Shown: positions 21,341 to 34,203, counted from the stretch's first letter. The stretch: DNA of 64,000 bases from Pogostemon cablin (GCA_023678885.1 CM042985.1:27724465-27788464); one strand, 5' to 3'. Notes: a model not told the origin generated them from the sequence alone. Translations and numbers: made by a program.

Positions 21341-24300
21341 AGTTCCATTTTGTTTAGATAAGAGTATTAGTTATAATTAACAAGTTTGTGAAATATGACT
21401 TATGGATTCATGTAGAGCCAGATTAATAATATTGCCTCTACAGCCAATGAATAAACAGCTAGTGAGGGCATCTCTAGGTTCTCTCAAACTATATTGGGTA
21501 AAGGAATATTTATATTTTACTTTCTCAAACAATCTGGTACAATTTTTTTTTTAATAATTGGATAAATAATCATCTCTCTTTGAAGTTAGTTCACATTACA
21601 TTAACATATGTGATGTGGTTTGGTAAATAATAATCACTGTTGAACTCGGTCCAAATTACAAAACAAAGTCCATTTGTTAAAGTGAATCATAGGGTTCTTT
21701 GGTGATTTATTCAGGTTATAGGGTCATTTTGGCAAATTTAACAAACAAACTTCATGGGAGGTAATTGTTATTTGTCCTAATTATAGGATTTGTTTGGTCT
21801 AATACTCTTATATGACATTGCTCGAATAATCTTGAATTCGGTTCATACATCTATTGCTAATTAGATAATACAAGTAATGCTTCCTTCGTTTAATATTTAT
21901 TTTCATTTACATCAAACAATAATTTCAAAAATCATCTTAATTTAAAAAATATCATCCTCATCTAATATTCATAATTTACTTTAAATTTTATTCATTATCT
22001 AAAAACACAATACCACTCTTAAAAAATCAATAAATTTGATCCGTAGTAATTTTTCTTAAATTATATACTTATATACAGAATCGGTGAAGTTAAGTAATAA
22101 AGAATAATAATATTAAATAAATAGGAATAATGTAGGTTAATTATGGGTTGTGGTGGGAAGATGTGGTGTGATATGCTTATAATTGGCATTTGTATCTAAA
22201 CGTTGAGTTATCTGAGGTGGGCTACGCCTGGTGATAAGATAACTGCAAGTAGTGGCTACATTAACATGATTTCATTTTTATTTAGTACAATGAATCTTGG
22301 AAAATTATTGTTATTAAAAAAATGTCAACTTTAATGGGAGATAGAGAGAGAGGGATGTATACGTATTCTTGATGTGGGCCCATGGTTTCTTGGGTGGAGA
22401 GGGGATCCCACTTATCAACAATAATTAGAGGCTTTTCCAATCTTAAGTTGCCACATTTCTTAATAATTGCACTTTGTTGGACTCACTATGGATGATGTAT
22501 CATTTCCTTTACTTAAAGCAAACACCCCAAACCATTCTCATTTCATTTGTATCTACCTCCAAGATATTTTTATTGATTTGTTGATGATAATTTGGTTCTT
22601 TTAGTAAATAAATAGTAGTAGAGTTTAGGGTGATTTTTAGCGTGCTCTAATCACCGCTAATCATGTCTGTCACATCGGATGTGCACACTTCATGTAAAAG
22701 GATCGGTGACATGTGATCACTAAAGTAAACTTCATTTTAGTTTTATTTGATTAAATGATTATTTTAAAATTAAATATGTATTAGAAGTTTATATCAAGTG
22801 TCATTTTTATGATCTTATAATTGTATCATATTTTTCAATTTTATTTATCTCATAATAATTATTTAGAGTCCAACTAGGTAAACTTGGGGTACAATGTGCC
22901 TAAATGATTTTAATTGCTATATTAAGTTTTAATTTAATTTTCATCATTAAATTAAATAAAATGAAATAATAATAAAAAAACAAAATAATAATGACCCCTT
23001 ATACCATATTTTAAATCTAATCTTAGGGTGTAACGATTTTAACTGTTATATTAATTTTTAGGATTATTACGTGGTACACATGAAGATTTATAGAGTAAAT
23101 TGAGGATGTAATGGATAGTTATTAAATGTATTTTTAATTATTTTATTTTATTGAGTGGTGAAGATTGAATGAAAAATAGATCTAATGACTAAGATTAGCT
23201 AGGTGCACTGATGCCCTACATGCACCACAGTTAAACTATAAATTTTTATTTAATTTTCATCATTGAATTAAATAAAATGAAATAATAATTAAAAATAAAA
23301 TAAAATAATAATTACCCCTTATGCAATATTTAAAACCTAATCTTATGGTGTAAGTGTAGGGTGTAAGTGTGTATAAAGTGAACCTCAAATTTACCCAATA
23401 GTTTATATCACCTAAAAAATTTATATCACCTAAAAAATTTATTCTCAATTTAATTAGTAATATCAAAATACTCCCACATCTCAATTTTAAATTGTCACAT
23501 AACAAACATTACATACCTTATACTTAATTTATTACCTAAAATAATTACTAAAAAATGGTCGAATAAATAAAGTAGTTAAAAACCAGCTTTCTTAAATGTC
23601 ATATCTACATTCGTTTTAAAAAATTTCGTGTCGAAGGGACTAATTTTAAGGGTGCAAAATATATTTTAAGCGGAGGGAGTATTTCTTCAGTTTTTAGTTT
23701 TATATATTTAAAGTATGTTTTTCTATGATTGTGGTGTTTTTGAAATTTTGATTTAAAAAATGATTAGATTTAGAAACCAATCTAATAATAATCAAAGTCT
23801 CTATGTTTGTTTTGAATTTTTTTAAGATGAATGTTAATTTTATATCGTATAAATACGGTAAGATTAGAATGGTAATATATAGGAGTATAAAAGAGTTGAT
23901 TTACGCTAAAGTAAAGATGAAAGAAGAAAAAGAAAAACACTATTAATTGAGAGGGAGAAATTAATAGAACTTAGATTGTGAACTAGGGATTAATCTTCAT
24001 TCACCAACCTTCTACCCATCCTTTTTAAATAAATTTATGCTACATTTGTCCAAAAAAGTAGTTTCATAATTATTGTAATTGGAGTTTGAAATTTTGGTTT
24101 TCAGAGGTATGTTTGGTGTTTTGAGTAATTTATTTCTTTTATAAAAAAAATGTTTGGAATGGGTAAGTAATTTTTTCTCTTTTTTTTCTCGTGTTTCATT
24201 AATTTTCTCATACCAGTAATATTTTTTTTTACATCATCACACGATTCTTACACATTAATTAAATTTAAAATTAAAATTCATCTTACTAAAAACTCAAAAC

Positions 24301-24914
24301 AAACATAAATTATTATTATTAATTTGATTTTTTAAAATCTTAATCTTTTAAAACGATATAGGAAGTGTGTAATGACTAGTGATATGTATAAGAAAATATT
24401 AATTGACTTAAGAGAATATTATATCATATCATAAAACATTAAAAGTGGCTAGCATATTGGTTAACATTTTTCCCATTTTATCCCCCACCTAATTTTTTTA
24501 TTACATTTTAAACCTTAATTAATTATAAATAAATTATTTATAATTTTAGACTATTTGTATTCATTTAGGTTATCCAAATCACTTAGAGTCTCTTAATCAA
24601 TTATTACTCCATAAATTACAATAAATTCATAAAATAATTTAATGAATAATATGAAGAGACAAATCATTAAACATTATAAAATGTGAAGTGACCTTGGGAT
24701 GAAGATGTCAAAAGTGGAGTCCATGAACGGATCCTCTACGATAATTGAGAGCTTCTCGAATGTTTAGTTAGATGAGAAGGTCATAGCGGAAAATTGGACG
24801 TGGCATCACATTGGAGATAGCAACATTAGTGTTTTGAGAATTGTTATGGTTTAAAAGTTAATATAAGATTTGTGTAGTTGGTTTTTTTCTCTCTGTTTCT
24901 TAAAGATTCTGAAG
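21341..24914. other. AT-rich intergenic DNA with a ~115-bp direct repeat
   Basis: No gene is recognised. An imperfect direct repeat occurs at about 22924-23040 and 23234-23358 (AATTTTCATCATT(A/G)AATTAA, then CCCCTTAT and CCTAATCTTA(G/T)GGTGTAA). A MITE-like end, GCGGAGGGAGTATTTC, lies near 23669-23684 and a GCTTCCTTCGTTTAATATTT start near 21881-21900. ORFs here (23260-23505 and others) are low-complexity. Confidence 0.45.
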
Positions 24915-25174
24915 TGTTGGGTGGATGCGGTAGTCCTCATCGTCGCGCCGGTCGTCTTTCTTATCGGAGCATTGCCTAAGATGGTGGCTGAACGGAGGTG
25001 CTCAGATTCCCGTTTTAAACTCACGAAGAGTAGTTCTGCAGCCCGCACTTGTTGGGTTCACGAATTGGTGGATTAAATGGGTTGTTGGTGTAAGACTATG
25101 GGTCAAACACATTTGGCCCAATACTTTGAGATAGAAGACCAACATTTGGGCCAACAGGCCCAACGGGCCCAACA
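24915..25174 (-). repeat. 3' LTR of short Copia-type element
   Basis: This 260-bp copy starts TGTTGGGTGGATGCGG and ends ACGGGCCCAACA on the plus strand. From TCCTCATCGTCG onward it matches the other LTR closely (by eye roughly 93-95%). It carries TTGGCCCAATAC and TTGGGCCAACAGGCCCAAC, GGCCCA motifs common in plant regulatory DNA. Confidence 0.8.
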
Positions 25175-26057
25175 AATCTCCATCTTGGCCCAAATCATCC
25201 ACCTTCGTGTTCATCTAGGAATTCATCATCGCACCTTTTTTCTAGATACCTGCAAAACGAAAAAAAAAAACAAAGTTAGATGCAAGATCCAGAAAATTTG
25301 ACAAATACAAAGTTAGTCAAAAAATGACCACAAAAGTTCACATAGTCATGTAATCACATAGATTAGAACTCACAGTTCTCATGCCACATGAATAGTTCAT
25401 ACAGAAACAAAATTAAGCACAAAGCTAACATGAGATCACTAAGCACAAAGCTAACATGAGATCACTAAGATCATGAATACACAATTCATACATGTATCAC
25501 ACAGAATAGAATACAAAATCCTAAAGATACATAGTCTAGTCACATAGGCACACAAGTTATAGCATTTAAAACTCACATAGACACACAAGCTATAGCATTT
25601 AAAAGTCACACAGACACTTCACACAGAAGCACACACAGTAATCAACAATCAAATGTTACACCACATTCGAATGCACACAACATGCTCCACCTCACTAAAA
25701 GAAACAAATAAGCATGTAGACTAGGCACAAAAGTATAAAGTAAACACATATCCAAATACTCCACCACACTAGGAGCAGCCTAAAACAAAGCAAGTTTAAC
25801 ACATAAACAAGCACAAACGTAGAAAATAAGTTTCTCACACAAAGAAAACACATAGTTTCAAAGAGAAACACAACAAGAAAATACATTTCTAACAAGTTTT
25901 CACACAAAGAAAATACAAATTCACAAAGAATCACATAAATTCAAAGTGAATCAAGATAAGAAAAATAAATTTCCTAATCACATGCAGAATTAACTAGCTA
26001 ATTAAAAAACACGCACAAGAATTAAAAGGCACCAAATAATTCACACAAAATTATCTC

Positions 26058-26159
26058 TTAATCATAAGAGTCATTCACAGCTTTGAACACCCCCACATAC
26101 TTTATCTTCTGTTTCCAGATATTGAAGTCTCCTTGCCCAAATGCATTAGGAGAAGCCAT
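26058..26159 (-). CDS. Relic Gag N-terminus (33 codons)
   Basis: On the minus strand ATG at 26159 opens MASPNAFGQGDFNIWKQKIK, continuing YVGVFKAVNDSYD and stopping at 26058. It fits the start of a Copia Gag polyprotein, which typically reads ..F.G.NF..WK.KM...L...; the segment usually found between the K-rich part and VFKAV is shortened. An intact start followed by an early stop suggests a remnant kept for RNA functions or by chance. The long ORFs around it do not continue it. Confidence 0.5.
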   Translation of the reverse strand: MASPNAFGQGDFNIWKQKIKYVGVFKAVNDSYD

Positions 26160-26579
26160 AGGTGCTTAAAGTTGAGTGAATCAACTCACACAGATTCAAG
26201 AAATAATACAATCACACACACATGTGAGCAAATGCTATCTTAGGGCCTGGAAACAAACTCAATTCACACACATAGCAAAAAGAGCAAAAAAATCCAGAAA
26301 ATAAAATTAGCAGCGAAAGCAAATCAGGATATCACACAGATATAGAACTCACAATTTCAAGCAAATAAGAACTAGAGATACCAAGAAATTGACCAACCAG
26401 GCCACAAATCACAAAAAATCTCTAATTCTATAGCACAGAAATCACCACACAAGAGGACCAGCCGCCTCAAAGCATCACAAAGGAGGACAAACCGCCTCAG
26501 GGCATCACACATATATAACATAACTGAACAAATCAAAAAATAAAAACACAAAAATAAAAGGACAGAAAAACTCCCCTGA

Positions 26580-27434
26580 AGCAGTGGACGAACACCGTAC
26601 CATCCATATGAGCCACCGGCTTACCTCGAATGCTTGTTCAAGCGGCAACCGGACAAGTAACTCCTACTATGGAGCCGCACCCTACCCGCTACCAAGCTTG
26701 AACTCACCACAGCCCCTTCGAGCAGCACCCCACCCGTGCCTCCGGTTCAAGTAGCAGCCCTGCAAAATAAGTCGAACAAATCGACAACCCAAAATCAAAG
26801 ACACAGTCCTGTAAACACAAAGAACAGAATAGAAAATTTAAAAATGGAAAGATACTCCCTTATCACCAAGGACTGGACTGCTCTGACAAGAAGGCGGCGG
26901 TGGCCGGTAGCGGACAGGCGGCAGCGGTGGCGGCGACACCAGGCTGGCGTCGGACAGCAACCACTGACGGCGAATGGTGGCGCACAGCAGCACCTCTCCT
27001 CTTCGCGTCGACGGTGCCGTCGGCTGAGGCGGACAGCGGCTGGGCAGTGGGCTCGATGAGCAGCTGCGGCGGCGAGCTTGGCGACATGAGGTGGCTTCGA
27101 TCTGATTGGCACCGGCCTTGGCGTGGCATTCCCGGCAGACAGAACCAGCGACGGCAATTGCGCGTTCCTCGCGAACAGATCGCGACTTCGAAGGTGGCCA
27201 GCGGCGTCCTCCCACCGGTGGCGAGCAGCGGGAGCAGTCCGAACGGCGAACGTGGGTGGCGCGTCTCTTGTGGCTGCAGATCGCGATTCCGATGGGCTTT
27301 AAGCGGCAGCGATCTGAACCTCCCACCAGCGGCTTCGTGACGGAACCCCATTCCTCACCTCCGGCGACAGCGCAACAGCAGCGACCCGTGGCGGACAGCG
27401 ACGGAGGACGACTGACGACCGATCAGACCAAGCT
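26580..27434 (-). other. GC-rich leader of short Copia-type element
   Basis: About 850 bp of much higher GC than anything else in the window lies between the Gag relic and the 5' LTR (right side). Every frame on both strands is open for 100-160 codons, giving Arg/Ala/Pro/Ser-rich translations (for example 26863-27351 minus and 26900-27340 plus). Such many-frame openness is expected of GC-rich DNA without stops and gives no domain, so I do not call a protein. Confidence 0.5.
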
Positions 27435-27673
27435 CCTCATCGTCGTGCCGGTCGTCTTCCTCACCGGAGCGTCGCCTAAGGTGGTGGTTGAACGGAGGTG
27501 CTCAGATTCCCGTTTCAAACTCACGAAGAGTAGTTTTGCAGCCCGCATTTGTTGGGTTCACGAATTGATGGATTAAATGGGTTGTTGGTGTAACGCTATG
27601 GGTCAAACACATTTGGCCCAATACTTTGAGATAGAAGACCAACATTTGGGCCAACAGGCCCAACGGCCTAACA
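27435..27673 (-). repeat. 5' LTR of short Copia-type element (inner end altered)
   Basis: It matches the other LTR from TCCTCATCGTCGTGCC to CGGCCTAACA. The first ~20 bp found in the left copy (TGTTGGGTGGATGCGGTAG) are missing and replaced by ACCGATCAGACCAAGC. TGAAG follows at 27674-27678. Confidence 0.75.
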
Positions 27674-27678
27674 TGAAG

Positions 27679-28124
27679 GAAAATTGATTTTGTGTAAGCT
27701 TTGTTTATGTATCGACCTTGATTTTTATAAGATTTTTGTTATGATGAATTAAAAGAAGTCCAGAAATTTGAAGGTAATTGTGGTTTTATGTTGTCTTATA
27801 TTTTCTTTTTCTTTTTATTTGAATTGTGCACTTTTATCTATACTATTTGATGATCAAATTTTGATCCACCATTTTATGTACGAATAATTATTATGTGGAA
27901 TTAACTTTCTTCACTTTTATTAAGGTGGTCAAGCAATTTTTTACATCACTATATGGTTGCAGTTTTTTTTTTCTTTTCTTAAACAAAAGGCTGATCAGAA
28001 GCCATGAGAAGTAGGCCAGCTGAGAAGGTTTGACTCCGAGAAAGCTGAGAAGCTGAAACAATCTCTCCTACCAGGTTTGAGCGTTCGGCTTGGTGGAGCT
28101 TTGCTTAACATTTCTTGCTTTTGA

Positions 28125-28155
<31 letters not shown>

Positions 28156-28506
28156 ATTGGTGGTAAGAAACATACCCAAATTTTATGGTTTTGATTTATT
28201 GGTGCTCGTAAACGCCTTTCCTAATATCATGCAAGTGTTTAAGTTTACTAGGGGAAAACTTCTCGGAAAGTAATAACTTTTATATTGAAAAGTAATACTG
28301 AATTAATGAAAGGTGATAATGTTATTTAATAAAAAATACTGAATTAATAAAAATTGATAATATTATTTCATGAAAAATACTGAATTAATAAAAATTGATA
28401 ATGTTATTTCATGGAAAAAGTGATAACATTTTGTAGCGAAAGTGATAATTATTTAAAAAAGTGTAAAATGGTCTCACGTGAGACGGTCTCACGCCAGACC
28501 TACCCA

Positions 28507-28544
<38 letters not shown>

Positions 28545-28818
28545 GACAAAGTCTCTTGTGAGACGCTACTTATGTGTGACCATTTGTGAAACGTGTTAAA
28601 GTATGCTTATTATATAGATAAAATATGTTTAATGGTTATTAAAGTATGTTTTTTAAAATATGATGGATGATGAAATAAAGTATAATTTTAGAATATTATA
28701 ATATGATTTATTATTGACATACTTTAACTACAAATAAGCATATTTTAGCTATATGATAAGCATACTTTAATAATGAGTTAACCCGTCTCACAAAAAACCC
28801 ATCTCACAAGAGATTCTC

Positions 28819-28876
<58 letters not shown>

Positions 28877-30600
28877 CACAAAATATGATATGCGTAGCAC
28901 ACCTCTTATAAACTAGTATTAAAAAAGAAAGAGATAAAAAGTAGTAATTGAGGTGAATGTATAAAATATGGATAGATTGATGATTAATAGAGTGTGTAAA
29001 TATATGGATGAATGGTTTTAAAATACCATAAAAAACAATACGTGAATTTTGAAAAATCAAAATCAAATTTCAAAACTAAACGTGAATTTTGAAAAATCAA
29101 AATCAAATTTCAAAACTACAATAATAGAGTGTGTAGATATATGGATGAATGGTTTTAAAATCCCATAAAAAACAATACGTGAATTTTGAAAAACCAAAAT
29201 CAAATTTCAAAACTACAATCAAATACGGTATAAGGTATGTTTATTTTGGATTTTAAAAATCTATACATGTTCTAATTAATTAGATTTTGCAAACCAAGAT
29301 TTTAAAATGTTCTTCTACTTACAGTACAAATTTTATTAATTCTTAATTCCCAATTTTATAACTTCTCTATTTTCAAGTAATATTATTTCTTTCTTTTTCT
29401 CACCTATTCCTTTCACATCATTATACCATCTTATTTATATTAACACTCATTTCCTGTATAATTAAAAACTACCCTATCAAAATTTTCAAAATAAAGCTGA
29501 ATTATAATTTATTCAAATGGTTTTCAAAACTTATATTTTCAAAATACATTCACATAAGCATCATATCAATTAATGGTAAGTTTTTAAACTAGTCCATAAA
29601 ATTAAAATTGTAATATCAATTTAATTTTATATGAATCGACACTAATATATCTGAAACGAAATGCAATAACCTAAAATAAAGTTTAATCTTGAAATTACTA
29701 AATTAAAATAAGAATCATTTGTAATTGTACAAATTGGCATGCAGGTATAATAACTCTATTGAATAGTATGATATTGGTGGGAAGAGGGGAGGAGTGGGTC
29801 AAACTTGGAGTCTGCAGGTACTACACAAGTGGTGACATATAGACCCAAAACAAAAGTTTCTATAAGATTTCATGATATTGGTATTGAAATGTTTTTGGAG
29901 TATTAAAGAATTTAATTGGAAGAAGAAAATTGCATTAATATTTTGTAGAAGAATAATTATGCTACTCCATGTACAAGACTAATCAGCATTCATCATTATA
30001 ATTCCAATGTATTGTTACGTGTTTTGTTATTTTCATATGTTCAAATTTTTTTTAATAAAAGGGACTCATACAAATTAATTACTTCTTTATTTATGGCACA
30101 CACATTTATTCACTTTATATTAAAATATTATGTATCTTAATTTACGTAAAAATAAATAAACGTGGAGATATGGGAGTATTTGATTTGATTTTATATAAAA
30201 TTTTCTCAAGTATTTCACATTTCATTCCTTAATTTATGTAAAAAAGTAAACAGGAAATATTTAATTTGATCTTATATAAAATTTTATTCCTTAGGAAATA
30301 TTTTATTTGGTCTTATATAAAATAGAGGGAATATTTTATTTGGTCTTATATAAAATTATCTCGGAAAGTATTACACATTTCAACTAGGTGGGAGTGTAAC
30401 ATAGTTTTTCTTTTTTTTTTCTTTATAACTGATACAATTAATTTATAAAATAACAGTGTAAATATTTTATTACGCAATAAATAATCTTGAAATAAGATAT
30501 GGTCCTTTAATCATAAACTTTAATTACTCTTTTTCTAGCGTACAAGAATCTGTAATTTCCAATAAATATTTTCAGAAAACAACATATATTGAACTACCTC
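27679..30600. other. AT-rich intergenic DNA with several short tandem repeats
   Basis: No gene is recognised. It holds a ~55-bp tandem repeat (about 28295-28430; unit AATACTGAATTAATAAAAATTGATAATGTTATTTCATG), (TTA)n tracts at 28508-28544 and 28819-28876, a three-copy ~40-bp direct repeat (29042-29215; unit ACGTGAATTTTGAAAAATCA), and three copies of TTTGGTCTTATATAAAAT-like words at 30260-30357. The 92-codon minus ORF 28788-29066 is a poly-Asn translation of the (TTA)n tract. Confidence 0.55.
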
Positions 30601-30872
30601 AGAAATACTCTTGAACGGTATAAAAAGAGCCACATAGGCTAGACTTGGTTGCAAAAAGAGACAAATCTCCAAAACGCCACCACTAAATTGCGGCTATGGT
30701 TGAGAAAATCATAACAAATTTAAAGGTCTCCAATACAAATATCCAAAAATAATTCAAGATTAAGAAAAGATAAATAGTAGAAATTATAAGTAGCGTATCC
30801 AATAAGTGCAGAGCAATATTAAAATTGGGAAACATTAGTCTATAGGATAAATAAACCCCACAAAATGATGAT

Positions 30873-32608
30873 TTAGTCGACCTCCTCAATCTTGGGACCA
30901 GCTGAACTGCCACCACCACTGGGCGCCGGGCCATCTTCGTCGTCCATGGGCACTTCTCCGCCCGCACCCTGGTACATCTTCGCGATGATAGGATTGCAGA
31001 TGCTTTCCAGCTCCTTCATCTTGTCCTCAAACTCATCAGCCTCCGCTAGCTGGTTCCCATCCAGCCACTGGATGCTCGACTCAATTGCATCCTCGATCTT
31101 CTTCTTGTCTGCTGCTGGTAGCTTGGAAGCAATCTTTTCATCCTTGATTGTGTTCCTCATGTTGTAGGCATAGTTCTCCAGTGCGTTCTTGGCTTCAACC
31201 TTCTTCTTGTGTTCCTCGTCTTCAGACTTGTACTTCTCTGCTTCTTGAACCATCTTCTCGATTTCATCCTTCGAGAGTCTGCCCTTGTCATTGGTAATAG
31301 TGATCTTGTTCTTTTGCCCGGTTGTCTTGTCCTCAGCAGACACGTTCAGGATACCATTGGCATCAATGTCGAAGCACACTGTGATCTGAGGCACTCCCCT
31401 GGGTGCAGGAGGGATTCCAGACAGCTCGAATTTTCCGAGCAAGTTGTTGTCCCTGGTCCTCGTTCTCTCTCCTTCATAGACCTGGATCAACACACCAGGC
31501 TGATTGTCTGAATAGGTAGAGAAAACCTGCTCCTTCTTGGTGGGAATAGTTGTATTCCTGGGAATCAATACTGTCATGACACCACCAGCTGTTTCCAAAC
31601 CAGTAGAAAGGGGAGTGACATCCAGAAGCAAGAGATCCTGAACCTTCTCGTTACCCTCGCCACTCAGGATAGCTGCTTGCACAGCCGCACCATACGCAAC
31701 AGCCTCATCCGGGTTGATACTCTTGCAGAGCTCTTTCCCGTTGAAGAAATCTTGCAATAGTTGCTGCACCTTGGGAATTCTAGTGGAGCCACCAACAAGG
31801 ACAACATCGTGAATGGAGCTCTTGTCCATCTTGGCATCCCTCAAACATTTCTCCACGGGTTCCATACACTTCCTGAACAAGTCCATGTTGAGCTCCTCAA
31901 ATCTGGCACGGGTTATGGTGGTGTAGAAATCAATACCCTCGTATAGAGAGTCAATCTCGATAGTGGTTTGGGCTGTAGATGAGAGGGTCCTCTTCGCCCT
32001 CTCACAAGCAGTTCTCAATCTTCTCAAAGCTCTTGGGTTACCACTGATGTCTTTCTTGTTCTTCCTCTTGAATTCCTGAACAAAATGATTCACCATTCTG
32101 TTGTCAAAATCTTCTCCTCCAAGATGAGTGTCACCAGCAGTAGCCTTCACCTCGAAGATACCTTCTTCAATGGTTAGAAGAGAAACATCAAAAGTACCAC
32201 CACCAAGATCAAAAATCAAGACATTCTTCTCGCCAACACTGGTCGCTTTCTTATCAAGACCATAAGCAATAGCAGCAGCTGTGGGCTCATTGATGATCCT
32301 CATCACATTTAGACCAGCAATGACACCAGCATCCTTGGTAGCTTGACGTTGAGAGTCGTTGAAGTATGCAGGGACAGTGACCACAGCATTCTTGATTGCT
32401 GACCCAAGATATGCCTCAGCAATTTCCCTCATTTTCATCAAAACCATGGAAGATATTTCCTCAGCAGCAAATTGCTTATCCTCACCCTTGTAGCTCACGA
32501 CAATCATGGGCTTGTCAGCTGGTCCAGCAATAACCTTGAAGGGCCACAATTTAATGTCACTCTGCACAGCAGCATCAGTAAACCTCCTTCCAATCAACCT
32601 TTTTGCAT
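30873..32608 (-). CDS. HSC70: Cytosolic heat shock cognate 70 kDa protein, exon 2 (residues 72-649)
   Basis: HSP70-type chaperone: ATP-driven binding and release of unfolded polypeptides in the cytosol and nucleus. Exon 2 completes codon 72 (Asp, G|AT) and reads AKRLIGRRFTDAAVQSDIKL to the stop at 30873. Visible hallmarks are the second signature FDLGGGTFDVSLLTIEEG, the third VVLVGGSTRIPKVQQLLQDF, LLLLDVTPLSTGLETAGGVM opening the linker/substrate domain, SAEDKTTGQKNKITITNDKG, a helical lid, a GGAG..PSGGG tail and terminal IEEVD, the TPR co-chaperone-binding motif that marks the cytosolic class. With exon 1 the protein is 649 aa, the usual plant length, with no frame break. The plus-strand ORFs inside are shadows. 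Whether it is constitutive or heat-inducible cannot be told from the coding part. Confidence 0.98.
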
Positions 32609-33851
32609 CTGTAAATCACAAATAAAAAAAAATCAAAAGAGATTTCCTGCTATAGGATAATTTCATTCTTTAACAATATAGGCAAGAGTAAACCATCATC
32701 TACAGCAAGAAATAGTAATATAGCAACAACAAGTGTACAGTGACCGTACAAACTTTTTCATATAGGGATTGAACTCAACACCGGACAAAGAGAGAGGATA
32801 TCAAATTAAAAATACTGCCTAACATATAATGTCCTGTTAACATGAACCAAGCCACGAAAATAATAAGTGATTGCTAATGTAAAATACTTAGTTATGGGTA
32901 AAATATGCAAAAATTGTATGAACTTAACAATTAATTCATGGACAACATAACTCATAAAAAATAAAATGATGTTTTGAAATATAAGAAGCAGTGGCTTCCT
33001 AAGTCAGACAAACCATGTAATATCACTACTGAAAAACACAATATACATAACAATGAACAATTATTAAAATGTCAGAAATATTAGATTACAGAATAGATTC
33101 ATGTGTAGTGTAACATCAACTGTAGTTATTAAAGGCAATCCTAAGGCACGACTAGGCCAAGGCTTATTTTTGACACAAAGATGTCATGAGGCACTAATCC
33201 AAAGTTGAGCACCGCCAGTGCCTTAGGCTTACCGCAGGCACTGAAAATTACGCTTTTTTCCAAGATTTTGAAGCGTTATACAAGGGTTTTTCATTAGTGA
33301 AACTAACCGATTTTTTTTTTTTGAAAGCCGCCCAAATTTAAAAAAAAAACTAATAACGGTTCATGTAAAAAATTATAAGGTTCATTCCCTCCCACAAGCT
33401 AATGCCCTTTGCCACTACGACCTCTCTCCGACCCCCAGCTAACTGCTAATAGCCAGCACTCACGCACCCTCCAGCCCAGAGAATCAAAATTAGATTTTTA
33501 TGAGCATCTTGTCAGTAAAGATTGATTATTTGACGTTGTGCTTTATAGTAATCTGCGATTCATATTTAGGTCACTTGTTTTACTTTGTTTATTAAAAATT
33601 CAATTTATTTAGTGATTATATTCCATAAGTAATTATGTTCTACATATGACATGTTCACTCCTATGCTTATTTCACCTTTGGGCACCATGTGCCTTTGCGC
33701 CTTTAACATCAACAAATAATCTTAAGTATATAATAAGGATAACCAGATACAATATTGACCCATCTTAAAATCCAACATAATTACAAACGGCTAGCAAAAC
33801 CATATCTAAATAAATCACAAAATAGCCAATTAGTATGAAAGCAGATCTTAC
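32609..33851 (-). other. Intron of HSC70 gene
   Basis: The 1243-nt intron has donor TTTTTG|GTAAGATC at 33852/33851 and acceptor TTTACAG|ATGC ending at 32609. It splits codon 72 (phase 1) just after NPTNTVF, the intron position typical of plant cytosolic HSP70 genes. It contains a ~580-bp insertion (33121-33703) flanked by 10-bp direct repeats. Confidence 0.95.
33121..33703. mobile_element. Insertion in HSC70 intron flanked by 10-bp direct repeats
   Basis: TAACATCAAC occurs at 33111-33120 and again at 33704-33713, suggesting a 9-10 bp target duplication as made by MULE-like elements (8 bp, hAT-like, also possible). Near the ends are the inverted words TTAAAGGC (33129-33136) and GCCTTT (33699-33704). 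The inside holds degenerate CCTAAGGCAC/GGCACTG/TGCCTTAGG motifs. No transposase is present. The family is uncertain. Confidence 0.5.
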
Positions 33852-34065
33852 CAAAAACAGTGTTGGTGGGGTTCATAGCGACCTGATTCTTCGCCGCATC
33901 GCCAATAAGCCTCTCGCTGTCTGTGAAACCGACATAAGACGGCGTCGTTCTATTACCCTGATCATTAGCGATGATCTCAACACGGTCGTGTTGCCAAACT
34001 CCGACGCACGAATACGTCGTCCCGAGATCAATTCCGATAGCCGGACCTTCACCCTTTCCAGCCAT
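33852..34065 (-). CDS. HSC70: Cytosolic HSC70, exon 1 (residues 1-71)
   Basis: ATG at 34065 starts MAGKGEGPAIGIDLGTTYSC, containing the first HSP70 signature of the ATPase domain (IDLGTTYSCVGVW), followed by NRTTPSYVGFTDSERLIGDA and ending NPTNTVF plus the first base of codon 72. Length is 214 nt, which keeps the frame with exon 2. This is the conserved start of cytosolic plant HSP70s; there is no signal or transit peptide. Confidence 0.97.
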
Positions 34066-34193
34066 TGGAGTTCTAATGCTTAGATCTGAAGATATCGGCG
34101 AGAATCCGTCGAGTCCAGAAGAATACGTAGAAAACTTAAAATTGGGAGGCGGTAGGGTTTACAGAGAGGAAGAACGAAGTAGAACCTGGGCGA

Positions 34194-34203
34194 GTATTTA
34201 TAG
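34194..34203 (-). promoter_or_regulatory. TATA box of HSC70 gene
   Basis: The minus strand reads CTATAAATAC, about 130 bp upstream of the start codon. This leaves a leader of roughly 100 nt without an upstream AUG that I can see. Confidence 0.7.

Larger units (their letters stand above)
24915..27673 (-). mobile_element. Short non-autonomous Copia-type LTR element
   Basis: Two similar terminal repeats (24915-25174 and about 27435-27673) end in ..CCCAACA and ..CCTAACA, and TGAAG flanks both sides (24910-24914 and 27674-27678), a 5-bp target duplication. At 25175-25188 AATCTCCATCTTGG is the complement of a purine tract CCAAGATGGAGATT next to the LTR, so the element runs on the minus strand. Its 2.26-kb interior has no protease, integrase or RT; it retains a 33-codon Gag start (26058-26159) and a GC-rich leader (about 26580-27430). 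The inner ~20 bp of the right LTR and the primer-binding site seem to be lost or replaced. Confidence 0.8.

Noticed and set aside
26795..27576. Overlapping ORFs of 100-160 codons on both strands
   Set aside because: All six frames are open because the DNA is GC-rich and poor in stops. Translations are Arg/Ala/Pro/Ser-rich without domains, and the region lies inside an LTR element leader.
28788..29066. 92-codon minus ORF with a poly-Asn run
   Set aside because: It is the translation of a (TTA)n microsatellite.
31209..31511. Plus-strand ORFs inside the HSC70 exon
   Set aside because: Antisense shadows of a strongly conserved coding exon.
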